Of a stretch of DNA of 64,000 bases, positions 9,994-19,138 are shown one piece after another. Each line of letters begins with the position of its first letter. Positions within the stretch are counted from its first letter, which is position 1. Location: assembly GCA_026989655.1 (NCBI GenBank), contig JALSIX010000014.1:38736-102735 (forward strand), given 5' to 3'. The notes beneath the pieces were generated by a model. It was not told the DNA's origin, did no database searches, and worked only from the letters and a program-made list of their open reading frames with translations. The stretch is from Caldilineaceae bacterium (GTDB taxonomy: Bacteria > Chloroflexota > Anaerolineae > Caldilineales > Caldilineaceae). A program made the translations under genes and the position numbers.

Positions 9994-10725
9994 ATGGAGG
10001 AGTTGAAGTATCGCCGTGTGCTGCTGAAGCTGGGCGGGGAGGCCCTGGCCGGCGAGGGAGGCTTCGGCATCAACCCCCGACGGGCGGAGGAGGTGGCCCA
10101 GAAGGTGGCCCAGATCGTGGACCTGGGCGTCCAGGTGGCCCTGGTGATCGGCGCGGGGAACCTGTGGCGGGGGAAGCAGGATGGCCTGGACCACGGCATG
10201 GAGCGGGTCACCGCAGACCACATGGGCATGCTGGCCACGGTGATGAATGCCCTGGCCCTGCAGGATGCCCTGGAGCGGGCCGGCCTGCCCACCCGGGTGA
10301 TGACCGGCATCGAGATCCGGGCGGTGGCCGAGCCCTACATCCAGCGGCGGGCCATCCGCCACCTGGAGAAGGGCCGGGTGGTGGTCTTCGGCGCAGGCAC
10401 GGGCAACCCCTACTTCACCACCGACACCGCGGCCGCCCTCCGGGCCATGGAGATCCACGCCGAGGTGCTCATCAAGGCCACCAAGGTGGACGCCGTCTAC
10501 GACAAGGACCCCAAGGCCCATTCCGATGCCCGCCGTTTCCGCCAGTTGAGCTACATCGATGCCCTGAACATGCGGGTCGGGGTCATGGACAGCACGGCCA
10601 TCGCCATGTGCATGGACAACGACCTGCCCATCTACGTGGTGAACCTGTGGCAGCCGGATGTCCTGGTCAAGCTGGTCCGGGGCGAGCCGGTGGGCACCAT
10701 CTTCACCAACCTGGCCACCGTGTGA
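9994..10725 (+). CDS. pyrH: UMP kinase (uridylate kinase)
   Basis: A 243-residue bacterial UMP kinase of the amino acid kinase fold, converting UMP and ATP to UDP and ADP. Motifs: [15 protein letters not shown] (phosphate loop), [25 protein letters not shown] (UMP-binding helix), [16 protein letters not shown] and [12 protein letters not shown]. The ATG at 9994 is chosen because it begins the family N-terminus ([16 protein letters not shown]) after a GGGGAGGG ribosome site. Its place between tsf and frr matches the widespread bacterial order. Confidence 0.97.
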   Translation: MEELKYRRVLLKLGGEALAGEGGFGINPRRAEEVAQKVAQIVDLGVQVALVIGAGNLWRGKQDGLDHGMERVTADHMGMLATVMNALALQDALERAGLPTRVMTGIEIRAVAEPYIQRRAIRHLEKGRVVVFGAGTGNPYFTTDTAAALRAMEIHAEVLIKATKVDAVYDKDPKAHSDARRFRQLSYIDALNMRVGVMDSTAIAMCMDNDLPIYVVNLWQPDVLVKLVRGEPVGTIFTNLATV

Positions 10726-10747
10726 GGGACGGGCTCTCCGGGCTCCG

Positions 10748-10777
10748 TTTCGATTTCCGCCCCAGATTTGCTACAAT
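10748..10777 (+). promoter_or_regulatory. Predicted internal promoter for frr-uppS-cdsA
   Basis: An extended -10, TGCTACAAT (TG 10769-10770, TACAAT 10772-10777), with a poor -35 candidate TTTCGA at 10748-10753 (18-bp spacer). It sits in the 100-bp pyrH-frr gap, 48 bp upstream of frr, in a short AT-richer patch, so frr onward may be transcribed separately from rpsB-pyrH. Confidence 0.45.
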
Positions 10778-10825
10778 AGCCTCGCAGAGCTGCCGTCGTC
10801 CCACCCCCAAGGAGAGCGTGGAGCC

Positions 10826-11383
10826 ATGATCGAGGAGATCCTCCAAGACGCGAAGGAGCGCATGGACAAGGCCATCCAGGTCCTCCAACAGGATCTGCGG
10901 ACCATCCGCACCGGCCGAGCCTCTCCGGCCCTGGTGGAACGGATCCCGGTGGACTACTACGGGGTCCCCACGCCCCTCATGCAGATCGCGGCCATCTCTG
11001 TGCCCGAGGCCCAGATGCTCCTGATCCGCCCCTACAGTCCCCAGGACATCCCCGCCATCGAACGGGCCATCGCGGCGTCGGACCTGGGGCTCACGCCCAA
11101 CAGCGATGGCCAGCAGATCCGGCTGGTCTTCCCCGCGCTCACCGAGGAGCGCCGCCGGGAGCTGGTGAAGCTGGTGGCCAAACGGGCCGAGGAGGCCCGG
11201 GTGGCCATCCGCAACGTCCGCCGAGACGCCATCGGCGACCTGCGCAGCTTCCAAAAGGAGGGCCTCATCTCCGAGGACGAACTGCACCGTGCCCTGGACC
11301 GGGTCCAGGAGCTGACGGACGACCACATCAAACAGGTGGACCAGGTGGCCAAGGCCAAGGAAACGGAGATCATGACCATCTGA
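10826..11383 (+). CDS. frr: Ribosome recycling factor
   Basis: A 185-residue RRF, which with EF-G splits post-termination ribosomes. Motifs: an N-terminal coil ending [21 protein letters not shown], then [20 protein letters not shown] and the C-terminal helix [17 protein letters not shown]. The ATG at 10826 is preceded by AAGGAG at 10809-10814. Length is that of the family. Confidence 0.97.
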   Translation: MIEEILQDAKERMDKAIQVLQQDLRTIRTGRASPALVERIPVDYYGVPTPLMQIAAISVPEAQMLLIRPYSPQDIPAIERAIAASDLGLTPNSDGQQIRLVFPALTEERRRELVKLVAKRAEEARVAIRNVRRDAIGDLRSFQKEGLISEDELHRALDRVQELTDDHIKQVDQVAKAKETEIMTI

Positions 11384-11426
11384 CCGGCTGGCCTTGGGCG
11401 AGCTGACCAGACACAGAGGACACATC

Positions 11427-12167
11427 GTGAGCGCACGCAAGGACTATCCCCCGCTGCCTTCGGTCCCCCACCACGTGGGCATCATCATGGACGGCAACGG
11501 CCGTTGGGCCAAGGCCCGGGGGTTGCCGCGCCATGCGGGCCACAAGGCCGGCGTGGACAACATCCGTCCGGTGCTGGAAGGATGTGTGGAGTTCGGCATC
11601 CAGGTGCTCACCATCTACGCGTTCAGCACGGAGAACTGGCAACGTCCACCGGACGAGGTGAGTGGCCTCATGCGCCTGTTGGGCATGGCCATCCGCCAAC
11701 AGCTCCAGGAGCTGCATCGCAACGGCGTGCAGATCCGCCACAGCGGGCGCCTGTCCGGCATCAACCCAGAGCTCCAGAAGCAGATCCTCCACGCCCTGGA
11801 GGTGACCAAGCACAACGACCGCATCGTCCTCAACGTGGCCTTCAACTACGGGGGCCGGAGCGAGATCCTGGACGCGGTGCGCCAGATCATCCGCGACGGC
11901 ATCCCTCCGGATGAGCTGACGGAAGAGCTCTTCAGCCGCTATCTCTACACCGGCGATCTCCCGGATCCGGACCTGATCATCCGCACCGGCGGAGAATATC
12001 GCCTGAGCAACTTCCTGATCTGGCAGGCTGCCTACGCGGAGTACTACACCACCCCCACCTACTGGCCCGACTTCGGCAAGGACGAGCTCTACGAGGCCCT
12101 GCTGGAGTACAACCGCCGGGAACGCCGCTTCGGCCGAGTCCTCGACCCGGAACCCACACCGGTCTGA
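11427..12167 (+). CDS. uppS: Isoprenyl transferase (undecaprenyl diphosphate synthase)
   Basis: A 246-residue cis-prenyltransferase that elongates farnesyl diphosphate with isopentenyl diphosphate to make the C55 lipid carrier for peptidoglycan. Motifs: [18 protein letters not shown] with the Mg-binding Asp of [15 protein letters not shown], and the C-terminal [20 protein letters not shown] 11427 is preferred because AGAGGA (11415-11420) lies 6 bp upstream; an in-frame TTG at 11394 overlaps no such site. It lies between frr and cdsA in the conserved order. Confidence 0.95.
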   Translation: MSARKDYPPLPSVPHHVGIIMDGNGRWAKARGLPRHAGHKAGVDNIRPVLEGCVEFGIQVLTIYAFSTENWQRPPDEVSGLMRLLGMAIRQQLQELHRNGVQIRHSGRLSGINPELQKQILHALEVTKHNDRIVLNVAFNYGGRSEILDAVRQIIRDGIPPDELTEELFSRYLYTGDLPDPDLIIRTGGEYRLSNFLIWQAAYAEYYTTPTYWPDFGKDELYEALLEYNRRERRFGRVLDPEPTPV

Positions 12168-12220
12168 TCCGATCCGGTCGGGAAGGTTCCCGACCTGCCT
12201 GCCCGAACGGACACACACCC

Positions 12221-13000
12221 GTGAGACAGCGTGTTCTGGTCGCCGTGGTCCTCCTGCCACCGGTGCTCTACGCGGTCTGGCAGGGAGGCACCTGGTGGAT
12301 CGGGCTGGTGTTGGCGGTGGCCGGCCTGGGGGGGTACGAGTACTACGATCTCCTGGGCCGGGGTGGGCTGCGGCCGGCCCGGTGGCTGGGAATGGCCTGG
12401 CTCCTGGCGCTGGTCCTCACGGCCCAGAGGCCGGCCCTCTTCGCCACGGTCCTCACCGGGGGGCTCATCGTCTCCCTGGTCCGCAGCCTGTACCAGGTGG
12501 ATCGTCCCCTGATCAACTGGGCCGGCACGGTGGCCGGCACGGTCTACCTGGGCACCATGATGGGCCAGGCCATGGTGCTCCGCCTGCTCCCCGATGGCCT
12601 CTGGTGGCTCCTGCTGGCCCTGGTCGCAACCTGGCTGAACGACACCAGCGCCTACCTGGTGGGCATCTCCCTGGGCCGCCATCGCATCTGGCCTCGGCTG
12701 AGCCCCAAGAAGAGCTGGGAGGGAACCCTGGGCGGGCTGGGGATCGCCGCGGTGGGCGGGAGCCTGGTGGCCGGCCTCTCGCCCCTGCCCCTCCATCCCG
12801 GCTGGGGCGCCCTCCTGGGCGCGGGGGCCGGGATCCTGGCCTTCTTCGGCGACCTGTCCATCAGCATGGTCAAGCGCCAGGTGGGGGTGAAGGACAGCGG
12901 CCGCCTCTTCCCCGGCCACGGCGGGATGCTGGACCGCCTGGACAGCCTCCTCTTCGTCATCCCCGCCATCTCCCTCATCGCCCAGTGGGGGTCCGGCTAG
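12221..13000 (+). CDS. cdsA: Phosphatidate cytidylyltransferase
   Basis: A 259-residue integral membrane CDP-diglyceride synthase (CTP + phosphatidic acid to CDP-diacylglycerol). About seven or eight hydrophobic segments are followed by the C-terminal signature SMVKRQVGVKDSGRLFPGHG, then GMLDRLDS. SPKKSWEGTLGG is the conserved cytoplasmic loop. It starts at GTG 12221, 53 bp after uppS. Its product feeds phospholipid synthesis, including the phosphatidylcholine-synthase-like enzyme encoded at 42.5 kb. The gene ends 14 bp from the convergent rpe stop. Confidence 0.95.
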   Translation: MRQRVLVAVVLLPPVLYAVWQGGTWWIGLVLAVAGLGGYEYYDLLGRGGLRPARWLGMAWLLALVLTAQRPALFATVLTGGLIVSLVRSLYQVDRPLINWAGTVAGTVYLGTMMGQAMVLRLLPDGLWWLLLALVATWLNDTSAYLVGISLGRHRIWPRLSPKKSWEGTLGGLGIAAVGGSLVAGLSPLPLHPGWGALLGAGAGILAFFGDLSISMVKRQVGVKDSGRLFPGHGGMLDRLDSLLFVIPAISLIAQWGSG

Positions 13001-13014
13001 CCCCGGCCCTGGGC

Positions 13015-13698
13015 TCATGCCAGCCCCAGCCCGGCCCGCAGGGCCTGGAGATTCTCGGCCACGCTGCCCCGATCGTTGTACACCGCGCTGCCGGCCACCA
13101 CCACGTTGGCGCCGTGGCGGACCACCTCGGCCACGTTCTCCGGGCCGATGCCCCCGTCCACCTCCAGATCACAGGTGGGGTTGAACTCGTCCAACAGCCG
13201 CCGCATCCGGCGCAGCTTGCTGGTCGCGGTCTGGATGAAACGCTGGCCGCCGAACCCAGGGTTCACGCTCATCACCAACACCAGGTCCACGAAGGGGGCG
13301 ATCTCCCGGACAGCCTGGATGGGCGTTCCGGGGTTCAGGGCCACCCCGGCCCGGCAGCCCAGGTCCACGATCTGCTGCACGGTGCGGTGGAGGTGACAGG
13401 TGGCCTCCACGTGGACCGTGAGGGTGGTGCCGCCGGCCTGCGCGAAGGCGGCCAGGTAGCGTTCCGGCTCCTCGATCATGAGGTGGACCTCCAGGGGGAG
13501 GTCGGTGGCGTCGCGCACGGCCTGGACCACCAGCGGGCCGAAGGTGAGGTTGGGGACAAAGCGGCCGTCCATCACATCCAGGTGGATGGCATCGGCGCCG
13601 GCCTCCTCCGCGGCCTGGACCGCCCCACGCAGGTGTCCGAAGTCCGCGGTGAGGATGGAGGGTGCGATGCGAAGGGGCAGATTGGGTCGGGCGACCAT
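13015..13698 (-). CDS. rpe: Ribulose-phosphate 3-epimerase
   Basis: A 227-residue TIM-barrel epimerase interconverting ribulose-5-phosphate and xylulose-5-phosphate. Motifs in order: [33 protein letters not shown] (metal-binding His/Asp), [24 protein letters not shown] and [18 protein letters not shown] lies 4-5 bp before the ATG. It is the last gene of a leftward set starting with the slipin gene; 15 bp separate it from the hydrolase gene. Confidence 0.96.
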   Translation of the reverse strand: MVARPNLPLRIAPSILTADFGHLRGAVQAAEEAGADAIHLDVMDGRFVPNLTFGPLVVQAVRDATDLPLEVHLMIEEPERYLAAFAQAGGTTLTVHVEATCHLHRTVQQIVDLGCRAGVALNPGTPIQAVREIAPFVDLVLVMSVNPGFGGQRFIQTATSKLRRMRRLLDEFNPTCDLEVDGGIGPENVAEVVRHGANVVVAGSAVYNDRGSVAENLQALRAGLGLA

Positions 13699-13713
13699 GG
13701 ATCTCCTCGACGT

Positions 13714-14484
13714 TCACAGAGGATGGCGGGACAGGAAGTCCAACAGGATATCGCGCACCTGCCAGGGACGCCGGAAGATCAGGGCGTGGCCCTGCCCTGG
13801 GATCAGGTGCAGCTCGGCTCGGGGCATGGCCTGGGCCATGGTCCGAGGGATGTGGGGAGGAAAGAACTCGTCCTCCGCTCCATGGACGATGCAGGCCGGC
13901 ATGGCCATGCGGGCCAGCTCCTCGGGCGAGAGGTCCACCGTACGTTCCGGCGTCAGGCGTCGAAAGGCCGGCAACAACACCTCCTGGAAGTAGCCCGGAC
14001 GGTGGTGGGGGTCGTGGAGCCGGGCGGTGGCCTCCAGCCAGTTCCGCCCGGCCCGGAAACGATCTGGGGTCAGGCGGACCGTGGGCCCCAGGACCTCCGG
14101 CGCGTTGCTGTAGGTGGTGCTCACCAGGGCAAGGGTGCCCGGGTGGGCGTGGCCCTGGTGGACCATCCGCAGGGCGATCATGCCTCCGCTGCTCACCCCG
14201 GCCAGGTGGCCCTGGAGCGCGCCCTCCGCGGCCATCAACGCCGCGAGCTGGCGGGCCATGGCGCCATGGTCGAAATCCCGCGGATGGCCCTCCGAGCGGC
14301 CGTGGCCGGGAAGGTCCGGCAGGAGGACCCGGTAGCCGCGGCCCAGGGCGGGCAGCAGCGCTCCCCAGGCCTGTTTCCCGGTGCTCATGAAGTTGTGCAG
14401 CAGGGTCAGGGGCTCTGTCTCCTCCCCCTGGGCTCCGTGGACCTCGTAGTAGATGCGGCCGGTATCGGTGGGAAACCAGGCCAT
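13714..14484 (-). CDS. Alpha/beta hydrolase
   Basis: A 256-residue alpha/beta-hydrolase-fold protein. Visible features: the HNFMSTGKQAWGALLPAL oxyanion region, LPDLPGHGRSEGHPRD, the nucleophile elbow GVSSGGMIAL with the catalytic Ser, the acid in VHGAEDEFFPPH, and the His in GQGHALIFRRP. No signal peptide or membrane segment is seen, so it is probably cytoplasmic. The substrate is unknown. It is 3 bp after the M50 protease gene and 15 bp before rpe, which suggests co-transcription but not a shared pathway. Confidence 0.85.
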   Translation of the reverse strand: MAWFPTDTGRIYYEVHGAQGEETEPLTLLHNFMSTGKQAWGALLPALGRGYRVLLPDLPGHGRSEGHPRDFDHGAMARQLAALMAAEGALQGHLAGVSSGGMIALRMVHQGHAHPGTLALVSTTYSNAPEVLGPTVRLTPDRFRAGRNWLEATARLHDPHHRPGYFQEVLLPAFRRLTPERTVDLSPEELARMAMPACIVHGAEDEFFPPHIPRTMAQAMPRAELHLIPGQGHALIFRRPWQVRDILLDFLSRHPL

Positions 14485-14487
14485 GGG

Positions 14488-15708
14488 CTACACGGGGGGT
14501 TCGTCTGGCCGAGGATGGGGGGAGGAGGGGCCCGGTCCCGGGGCCGCCGGTCGCGGGCCGGCAGGGCCCTGGGCTGCCCACCGCTCCCGGGTAGCCCCCA
14601 TGACCTGGACCACCTCGCTGATGTCGTCCAGGGTGATCAGGCCCAGGAACTCCCGGCCCTCCCGCACGGCCACCACCCGGGTGTGGTGTTCCAGCATGGT
14701 GTCCCACACGTCGGCCAAGGAGGTCTCCGGCGAGACCACGGGGATCCGCTCCGCCGGGATCATGATCTCGGCCACCCGGCCCTCCGGCCCCTGTTCCCGC
14801 AGACCCTGGACCAGCCTGGCCCGGGTGAGGACGCCCACGAAACGGTTGGCCAGGTCGAAGACGGGGAAGTCGGCCTGGTAGGTGGTCATGATGTAGTCCA
14901 CGGCCTTCTGGAGGGTGTCGCCGATGTAGAGCCGGTAGGCCTGCCGGGTGAGGGCGTCCCGGGCCCGGAGCCCCCGCAGGGCAAAGCGGCTCTCCACGTT
15001 CTCCAGCTCCCCGCTGCCCCCCACGTAGACGAAGAACGCGATGAGCAGGAGGAAGATGCCCCCACCCAACAGCCCCCAGACCGCGAAGAGCAGCGCCATC
15101 CCCCGCCCCACCATGACGGCCATGCGGGTGGCCTGGAGGTAGGGCATGGTCATGGCCAACAGGGCCCGCAGGATGCGGCCGCCGTCCATGGGAAAGGCGG
15201 GCAACAGGTTGAAGAGCCCCAGCACCGCGTTCAGAAAGGCCAGGTAGAGGACCAGCCCCTGGAGGCTGGGAGTCTGCATCAGGTGCATCAGCCAGGCCAT
15301 GGAGAGCGGCACCCCGGTCCGGAACTCCAACGCGATGAAGAACAAGGCCAGGGGCATCAGGAGCGCGACCAGGACGAAGTTGACCAGGGGGCCGGCAATG
15401 GCGATGAGGAACTCCTGCCAGGGCTTCCGGGGCATCCGCTCCAGCTGGGCGACGCCGCCGATGGGCAACAACGTGATGTAGGGGACCCGGATGCCGAAGG
15501 CCTTGGCGGTCACCGCATGGCCCAGCTCGTGGAGGACCACACAGGCGAAGAGGAGCAGGATGACCAGGACGCCGTACAGGGCGCCGCCCACGATGCCCCC
15601 GGGGCCGGCCGCGTAGATGAAGGCCCCGTAGATCAGGATGAGGACGAAGCTCCAGTGGACCTGGATCTCGATGCCCCAGATCCGGGCCAGAGTGAGAGAC
15701 CCACTCAT
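14488..15708 (-). CDS. Site-2-protease-type M50 metallopeptidase with C-terminal CBS pair
   Basis: A 406-residue membrane zinc protease. After a membrane segment (HWSFVLILIYGAFIYAA) the zinc motif HELGH spans residues 60-64, and the third ligand lies in NLLPAFPMDGGRIL. Six or so membrane segments are followed by two CBS motifs (about residues 240-380; for example FVGVLTRARLVQGLREQG and FLGLITLDDISEVVQVMG), which usually bind adenine nucleotides. This is the SpoIVFB-like CBS subgroup that cleaves within the membrane. The C-terminus is Pro/Gly/Ala-rich. The start at 15708 forms an ATGA overlap with the stop of the DUF971 gene, indicating translational coupling. Confidence 0.92.
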   Translation of the reverse strand: MSGSLTLARIWGIEIQVHWSFVLILIYGAFIYAAGPGGIVGGALYGVLVILLLFACVVLHELGHAVTAKAFGIRVPYITLLPIGGVAQLERMPRKPWQEFLIAIAGPLVNFVLVALLMPLALFFIALEFRTGVPLSMAWLMHLMQTPSLQGLVLYLAFLNAVLGLFNLLPAFPMDGGRILRALLAMTMPYLQATRMAVMVGRGMALLFAVWGLLGGGIFLLLIAFFVYVGGSGELENVESRFALRGLRARDALTRQAYRLYIGDTLQKAVDYIMTTYQADFPVFDLANRFVGVLTRARLVQGLREQGPEGRVAEIMIPAERIPVVSPETSLADVWDTMLEHHTRVVAVREGREFLGLITLDDISEVVQVMGATRERWAAQGPAGPRPAAPGPGPSSPHPRPDEPPV

Positions 15709-16115
15709 GATGGTTCCTTTCCGCTGGCGTCGGTGGAAGGCGATGGGGATGGTGGGGCGAGCCCGGCAGGCTCTCCGTCGTTGCACTGGGGGCAAGGACA
15801 CGAGGCCCGCAGCGCGGCGAAGCTGTAGATCCCCGTGTCGTGGCCGTCGGCCCAGATGAGACGCAGCGCGTAGTTGCCCACCAGGGCCGCGTCCACCACC
15901 CGATCCGAGGGGGGTGGCCCCACCCGAAGCTGCAGGGGGTCCTCCTGAGCAGCCCGCCGGGCCTCGTTGCACGAGGCACAGGGACAGACCTGGCGCAACC
16001 AGGCCAGGCGGTAGGTGCTCACATGGTCGTCCGTCCAGACGATGGTCAGGGTTCCGGCGGTCCGCTCCACGGTGATGGCCCGGGGGCGTGGGGAGATGGC
16101 CGCGTCCACGCCCAT
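15705..16115 (-). CDS. DUF971 domain protein with two Cys-x2-Cys motifs
   Basis: A 136-residue protein matching the DUF971 pattern, also seen as the N-terminal domain of gamma-butyrobetaine hydroxylase and fused to some Fe-S carriers. The core runs TIVWTDDHVSTYRLAWLR to YALRLIWADGHDTGIYSFA. It carries CPCASC at about residue 45 and CPCPQC at about residue 110, four or more cysteines that could bind a metal. The DUF971 fold is small and probably cytoplasmic. It is 4 bp downstream of the slipin gene and overlaps the M50 gene by 4 bp. The biochemical role of stand-alone DUF971 proteins is not established. Confidence 0.85.
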   Translation of the reverse strand: MGVDAAISPRPRAITVERTAGTLTIVWTDDHVSTYRLAWLRQVCPCASCNEARRAAQEDPLQLRVGPPPSDRVVDAALVGNYALRLIWADGHDTGIYSFAALRASCPCPQCNDGEPAGLAPPSPSPSTDASGKEPS

Positions 16116-16119
16116 GGGC

Positions 16120-16887
16120 TCACCGCCCCTTGTCCTGGAACAGGATGCCGGAGAGGAGTTCGATGGGCAGGGGGAAGATCACCGTGCTGTTGCGCTCCGC
16201 GCTGATCTCGGTCAGGGTCTGGAGATAGCGAAGCTGGAGCGCGCCGGGCTGGGTGGCCATGATGCCCGCAGCCTCGGCCAGGGTCTGGGAGGCCTGGAGC
16301 TCGCCCTCCGCGTGGATGATCTTGGCCCGCTTCTCCCGCTCTGCCTCGGCCTGGCGGGCCATGGCCCGCTGCATGGTGGCCGGCAGCTCCACGTCCTTCA
16401 CCTCCACGATGCTGACCTTCACTCCCCAGGGCTCGGTCTGCTCGTCGATGATCCGCTGGAGCTGGTGGTTGATCTTGTCCCGTTCGGCCAGCAGTTCGTC
16501 CAGCTCGCTCTGGCCCAACACGGAGCGCAAGGTGGTCTGCGCGATCTGTTGGGTGGCCAGCAGGTAGTTGGAGACGTTGACCACGGCCGCCACCGGGTCC
16601 ACAACCCGAAAGTAACAGACCGCGTTCACCTTCACGGTGACGTTGTCCTTGGTGATGGCCTCCTGGGTGGGGACATCCAGGGTGACCACTCGGAGGTCCA
16701 CCTTCACCATCCGGTCCACGATGGGGATGATCCAGAAGAGCCCCGGCCCCTTGGCGCCGATCACCCGGCCCAGGCGGAAGATCACGCCCCGCTCGTACTC
16801 GGCCACGATGCGCAGGGCGGCCCGGATGATCCAAAGGGCCAGCAGGATGACGAAGATGAAGACCGGCAGGTTGGAGATCTGTTCCAC
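16120..16887 (-). CDS. Slipin family SPFH/band 7 (stomatin-like) membrane protein
   Basis: A 255-residue stomatin homologue. An N-terminal membrane hairpin (residues about 8-25, [15 protein letters not shown]) precedes the SPFH domain: [39 protein letters not shown], and [21 protein letters not shown] charged coil ([20 protein letters not shown]) leads to the C-terminus. Such proteins oligomerise in the membrane and often act with membrane proteases. Here the M50 protease is two genes downstream rather than the more usual NfeD/ClpP partner. Confidence 0.93.
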   Translation of the reverse strand: MEQISNLPVFIFVILLALWIIRAALRIVAEYERGVIFRLGRVIGAKGPGLFWIIPIVDRMVKVDLRVVTLDVPTQEAITKDNVTVKVNAVCYFRVVDPVAAVVNVSNYLLATQQIAQTTLRSVLGQSELDELLAERDKINHQLQRIIDEQTEPWGVKVSIVEVKDVELPATMQRAMARQAEAEREKRAKIIHAEGELQASQTLAEAAGIMATQPGALQLRYLQTLTEISAERNSTVIFPLPIELLSGILFQDKGR

Positions 16888-16959
16888 GGCACACCTCCTG
16901 GTGGAAACGACCGCTGCCCTCGAGGAGGAGACGGCCGGCGTTCAGGTCCATCGGCCCCC

Positions 16960-16990
16960 ATTATACCTGAGGATCTCCCCAGAGGGACAA
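16960..16990 (-). promoter_or_regulatory. Predicted leftward promoter for the slipin operon
   Basis: On the minus strand, TTGTCC (16990-16985), a 19-bp spacer and a perfect TATAAT (16965-16960), 73 bp upstream of the slipin start. The spacer is slightly long. It would drive slipin, DUF971, M50, hydrolase and rpe. Confidence 0.5.
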
Positions 16991-17037
16991 TCCCCGTCCG
17001 CCCCCGGGAACGGCCCCTACCCGATGGAGGACGGGGG

Positions 17038-18384
17038 CTACTCCCGGGCGAACTCCTGGAAGACCGTGGCCATGTGCTTGATGCCGTCGATGTAGTCCTG
17101 CACGTAGATGTTCTCGTTGGGCGCGTGGTTGCGGGAATCTGCGTGGCCCACGCCCGCGCCCACCACGGGGATGCCCCAGCGGGCGCAGAGGGCGTGCATG
17201 GGGCCGGTGCCGGCCATGGAGGGCAACATCACCGGGGGCTGGGTGTACACCCGGCGGGCCGCTCGCAGGACGGCCTGGACCACCGGGTGGTCGGGATCCG
17301 TGCGGGCCGGGTCCTCGCCGTGGAGGTCGACGACCTGGATGTCCGAGAACCCGTGCCGGTCCAGGTGCTCGCGCAGCAGCCGCAGCACCCGCCGATGGCT
17401 CTGGTCTGGCACCAGGCGGAAGTCGATCTTGCAGAAGGCCTGGCTGGGCAGGACGGTCTTGGAGCCGGGGCCCGTGTAGCCGGACTGGATGCCCGCGATG
17501 TTGCAGGTGGGCTGGAAGATCAGGTCCGCCTTGGCCTGCTCCGTGTCCGCGCCCCGGAGGAAGGCCGCCAACCCCAGGTTCTCCAGGTAGGCCGGGCCGT
17601 CGAACTCCCAGTCGGCCAACAGCTCCCGCTCCCGGGGGGTGGGCGGCCGCACGTCGTCGTAGAAGCCCTGGATAGCCACCCGCTCGTCCGGGGTCTTCAG
17701 GGTGCTCAGGGCCCACACCAGGCGCCAGGCCGGGTTGGGCACGATGGCCGCGTTGGCCGAGTGGAGATCGCGCGCCGCGCCCTGGGCCCGGAGCTCCACG
17801 TAGGTGATGCCCTTGCACCCTGCGTAGACCTGGAGCCGCCCCCGGCTGTCCTTGTACCCGGCCTCCCAGATGCAGCCGTCCGCGGCGTAGCGGGGGTGGT
17901 AGGCCTCGGCAAAGGCCTCCAGGTTGGGGCTGCCGATCTCCTCCTCCCCCTCGAAGACGAACTTCAGGGTCAGGGGAAGATGGCCCCGGACCTTCAACCA
18001 GGCGTCCACGGCACAGAGCCGGGCCACCAGGTTGCCCTTGTTGTCGGCCACGCCCCGGGCCCAGATGCGGCCCTCTGCCAGGGTGGCCTCGAAGGGCGGA
18101 TAGTCCCACAGATCCAGGGGTTCCGGCGGCTGCACATCGTAGTGGTCGTAGATCAGGAGGCTGCGGGGGCCGGCGCCAGGCAGCTCGCCGTAGACCACCG
18201 GATAGCCCCCGGTAGGGATCTGTTCGGCCTGGGCGCCGACACCCCGCACCATCTCCAACACCATGTGGGCGGTCTCCTCCATGCCGATGCCCTGTGCAGC
18301 GATGGAAGGCTGGCGACACAGCGCCTGAAGGGCCTGGATGTACTCCTCCGCGTGGGCGTCGATGTAGGCGTAGATGTCGTCCAT
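17038..18384 (-). CDS. M20 family metallopeptidase (dipeptidase-like)
   Basis: A 448-residue M20/M25/M40 zinc peptidase. Motifs: LLIYDHYDVQPPEPLDLW (first metal ligands), GVADNKGNLVARL, the catalytic EEE in FEGEEEIGSPNLEAF, and the C-terminal GVGHADSRNHAPNENI with a metal His. The central lid/dimerisation domain is present, and length fits CNDP-like dipeptidases. It has no signal peptide, so it is probably cytoplasmic. ATG 18384 is preceded by GGAGGAGAG. Its transcription starts in the divergent region shared with ttuB. It is not obviously linked to the downstream slipin genes (150-bp gap with a separate promoter). Confidence 0.92.
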   Translation of the reverse strand: MDDIYAYIDAHAEEYIQALQALCRQPSIAAQGIGMEETAHMVLEMVRGVGAQAEQIPTGGYPVVYGELPGAGPRSLLIYDHYDVQPPEPLDLWDYPPFEATLAEGRIWARGVADNKGNLVARLCAVDAWLKVRGHLPLTLKFVFEGEEEIGSPNLEAFAEAYHPRYAADGCIWEAGYKDSRGRLQVYAGCKGITYVELRAQGAARDLHSANAAIVPNPAWRLVWALSTLKTPDERVAIQGFYDDVRPPTPRERELLADWEFDGPAYLENLGLAAFLRGADTEQAKADLIFQPTCNIAGIQSGYTGPGSKTVLPSQAFCKIDFRLVPDQSHRRVLRLLREHLDRHGFSDIQVVDLHGEDPARTDPDHPVVQAVLRAARRVYTQPPVMLPSMAGTGPMHALCARWGIPVVGAGVGHADSRNHAPNENIYVQDYIDGIKHMATVFQEFARE

Positions 18385-18535
18385 GGGGCTCTCCTCCAGG
18401 GTGGGGGACGAGGGGGGACGCCGCGATGGCCCCCGCGGCGAGGGCCAGGGGAACACGCCCCGGGCAACCGCTGCCCATCCCCGGGACCGTGCAACCCGTC
18501 GAGGCAGGAGCTCCACGGTCGGGGGATCCGCCTCC

Positions 18536-18563
18536 ATTATAAGGGGTTCGATCCATCTTGCAA
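18536..18563 (-). promoter_or_regulatory. Predicted leftward promoter for the M20 peptidase gene
   Basis: Minus strand TTGCAA (18563-18558), a 16-bp spacer and a perfect TATAAT (18541-18536), about 150 bp upstream of the start codon. Confidence 0.5.
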
Positions 18564-18710
18564 CCGAGGGCGAAGGCATGGACAGGGTACAAGGAGGGAG
18601 CCGGGATATCGGGGAGCCCCCAGGGCCTCTTCCCCACGGCCCCACCCCTTGACATCCGGCGCCTCGACCGCGCGGAAAGCCTCCGGCCGCGCTCCACACG
18701 CCCCGGCCTG

Positions 18711-18740
18711 TTTCGTCCATGCCCCCTCCTGTGCTAAACT
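18711..18740 (+). promoter_or_regulatory. Predicted promoter for ttuB-ttuA
   Basis: TTTCGT (18711-18716), an 18-bp spacer and an extended -10 TGCTAAACT (18732-18740). The -35 is poor; the TGn element compensates. The leader would be about 115 nt. Confidence 0.4.
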
Positions 18741-18862
18741 CTGGAGGGGGGCATGGACCGCGACCCCCATCCGCCTGTGCGGGGGAACTCGTGGGCCCGG
18801 ATCCATCAGGGTTCGCCCGGGGTGCCCCTGCGGTCGTCTCGGTCCCATCTCTCGAGGAGATC

Positions 18863-19123
18863 ATGAACCCATCTGACCCGCGAGCCATGCAGCCGACGGA
18901 AGATCCCTCCGCCCCGAAACCCGAGCGGCCCAAGGTGGTGGTCAAGCTGCGTGGGCAGATCTGGGAGGTGGAGGGCAATCGCCGGGCCCGAGAGGTGGTC
19001 CGGGAACTTGGGCTCAACCCGGAGAGTTACCTTGTTGTGCGGGACGGTGAGCTGATCACCGACGATACCATCCTGCGCCCCGGAGATCGGGTGGAGCTCA
19101 TCGCGGTGATCTCCGGAGGCTGA
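18863..19123 (+). CDS. ttuB: Ubiquitin-like sulfur carrier protein, TtuB-like (MoaD/ThiS fold)
   Basis: An 86-residue protein whose last about 65 residues show the beta-grasp pattern (VVVKLRGQIWEVEGNRRARE, then LNPESYLVVRDGELI and RPGDRVELIAVISGG) and end in the diagnostic Gly-Gly. In this family the C-terminal Gly is adenylated and converted to a thiocarboxylate that donates sulfur. The gene lies 15 bp upstream of a TtuA homologue, so the natural role is sulfur donor for 2-thiolation of tRNA position 54; in Thermus TtuB also forms protein conjugates. ATG 18863 has GAGG at 18854-18857. The N-terminal about 20 residues are a charged, Pro-rich extension. No activating E1 (TtuC) gene is in the window. 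Confidence 0.85.
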   Translation: MNPSDPRAMQPTEDPSAPKPERPKVVVKLRGQIWEVEGNRRAREVVRELGLNPESYLVVRDGELITDDTILRPGDRVELIAVISGG

Positions 19124-19138
19124 TAGAGCGAGGAGACC

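Larger units (their letters stand above)
18385..18862. other. 478-bp divergent intergenic region between the M20 peptidase gene and ttuB
   Basis: No gene is seen. The region holds a leftward promoter candidate (18536-18563) for the peptidase gene and a rightward extended -10 (18732-18740) for ttuB. A perfect TTGACA at 18649-18654 has no matching -10 at normal spacing. The ttuB leader contains CCGC/GCGG flanked by C and G runs, which may form a weak hairpin. Confidence 0.5.

Noticed and set aside
12295..15828. A 1177-codon open frame on the plus strand across cdsA and the rpe-M50 genes
   Set aside because: It overlaps four genes with clear motifs on both strands and reads as Gly/Arg/Pro/His-rich sequence, typical of a GC shadow.
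18649..18654. Perfect TTGACA upstream of ttuB
   Set aside because: No -10-like hexamer lies 15-19 bp downstream; the sequence there is GC-rich. The extended -10 at 18732-18740 is more convincing.
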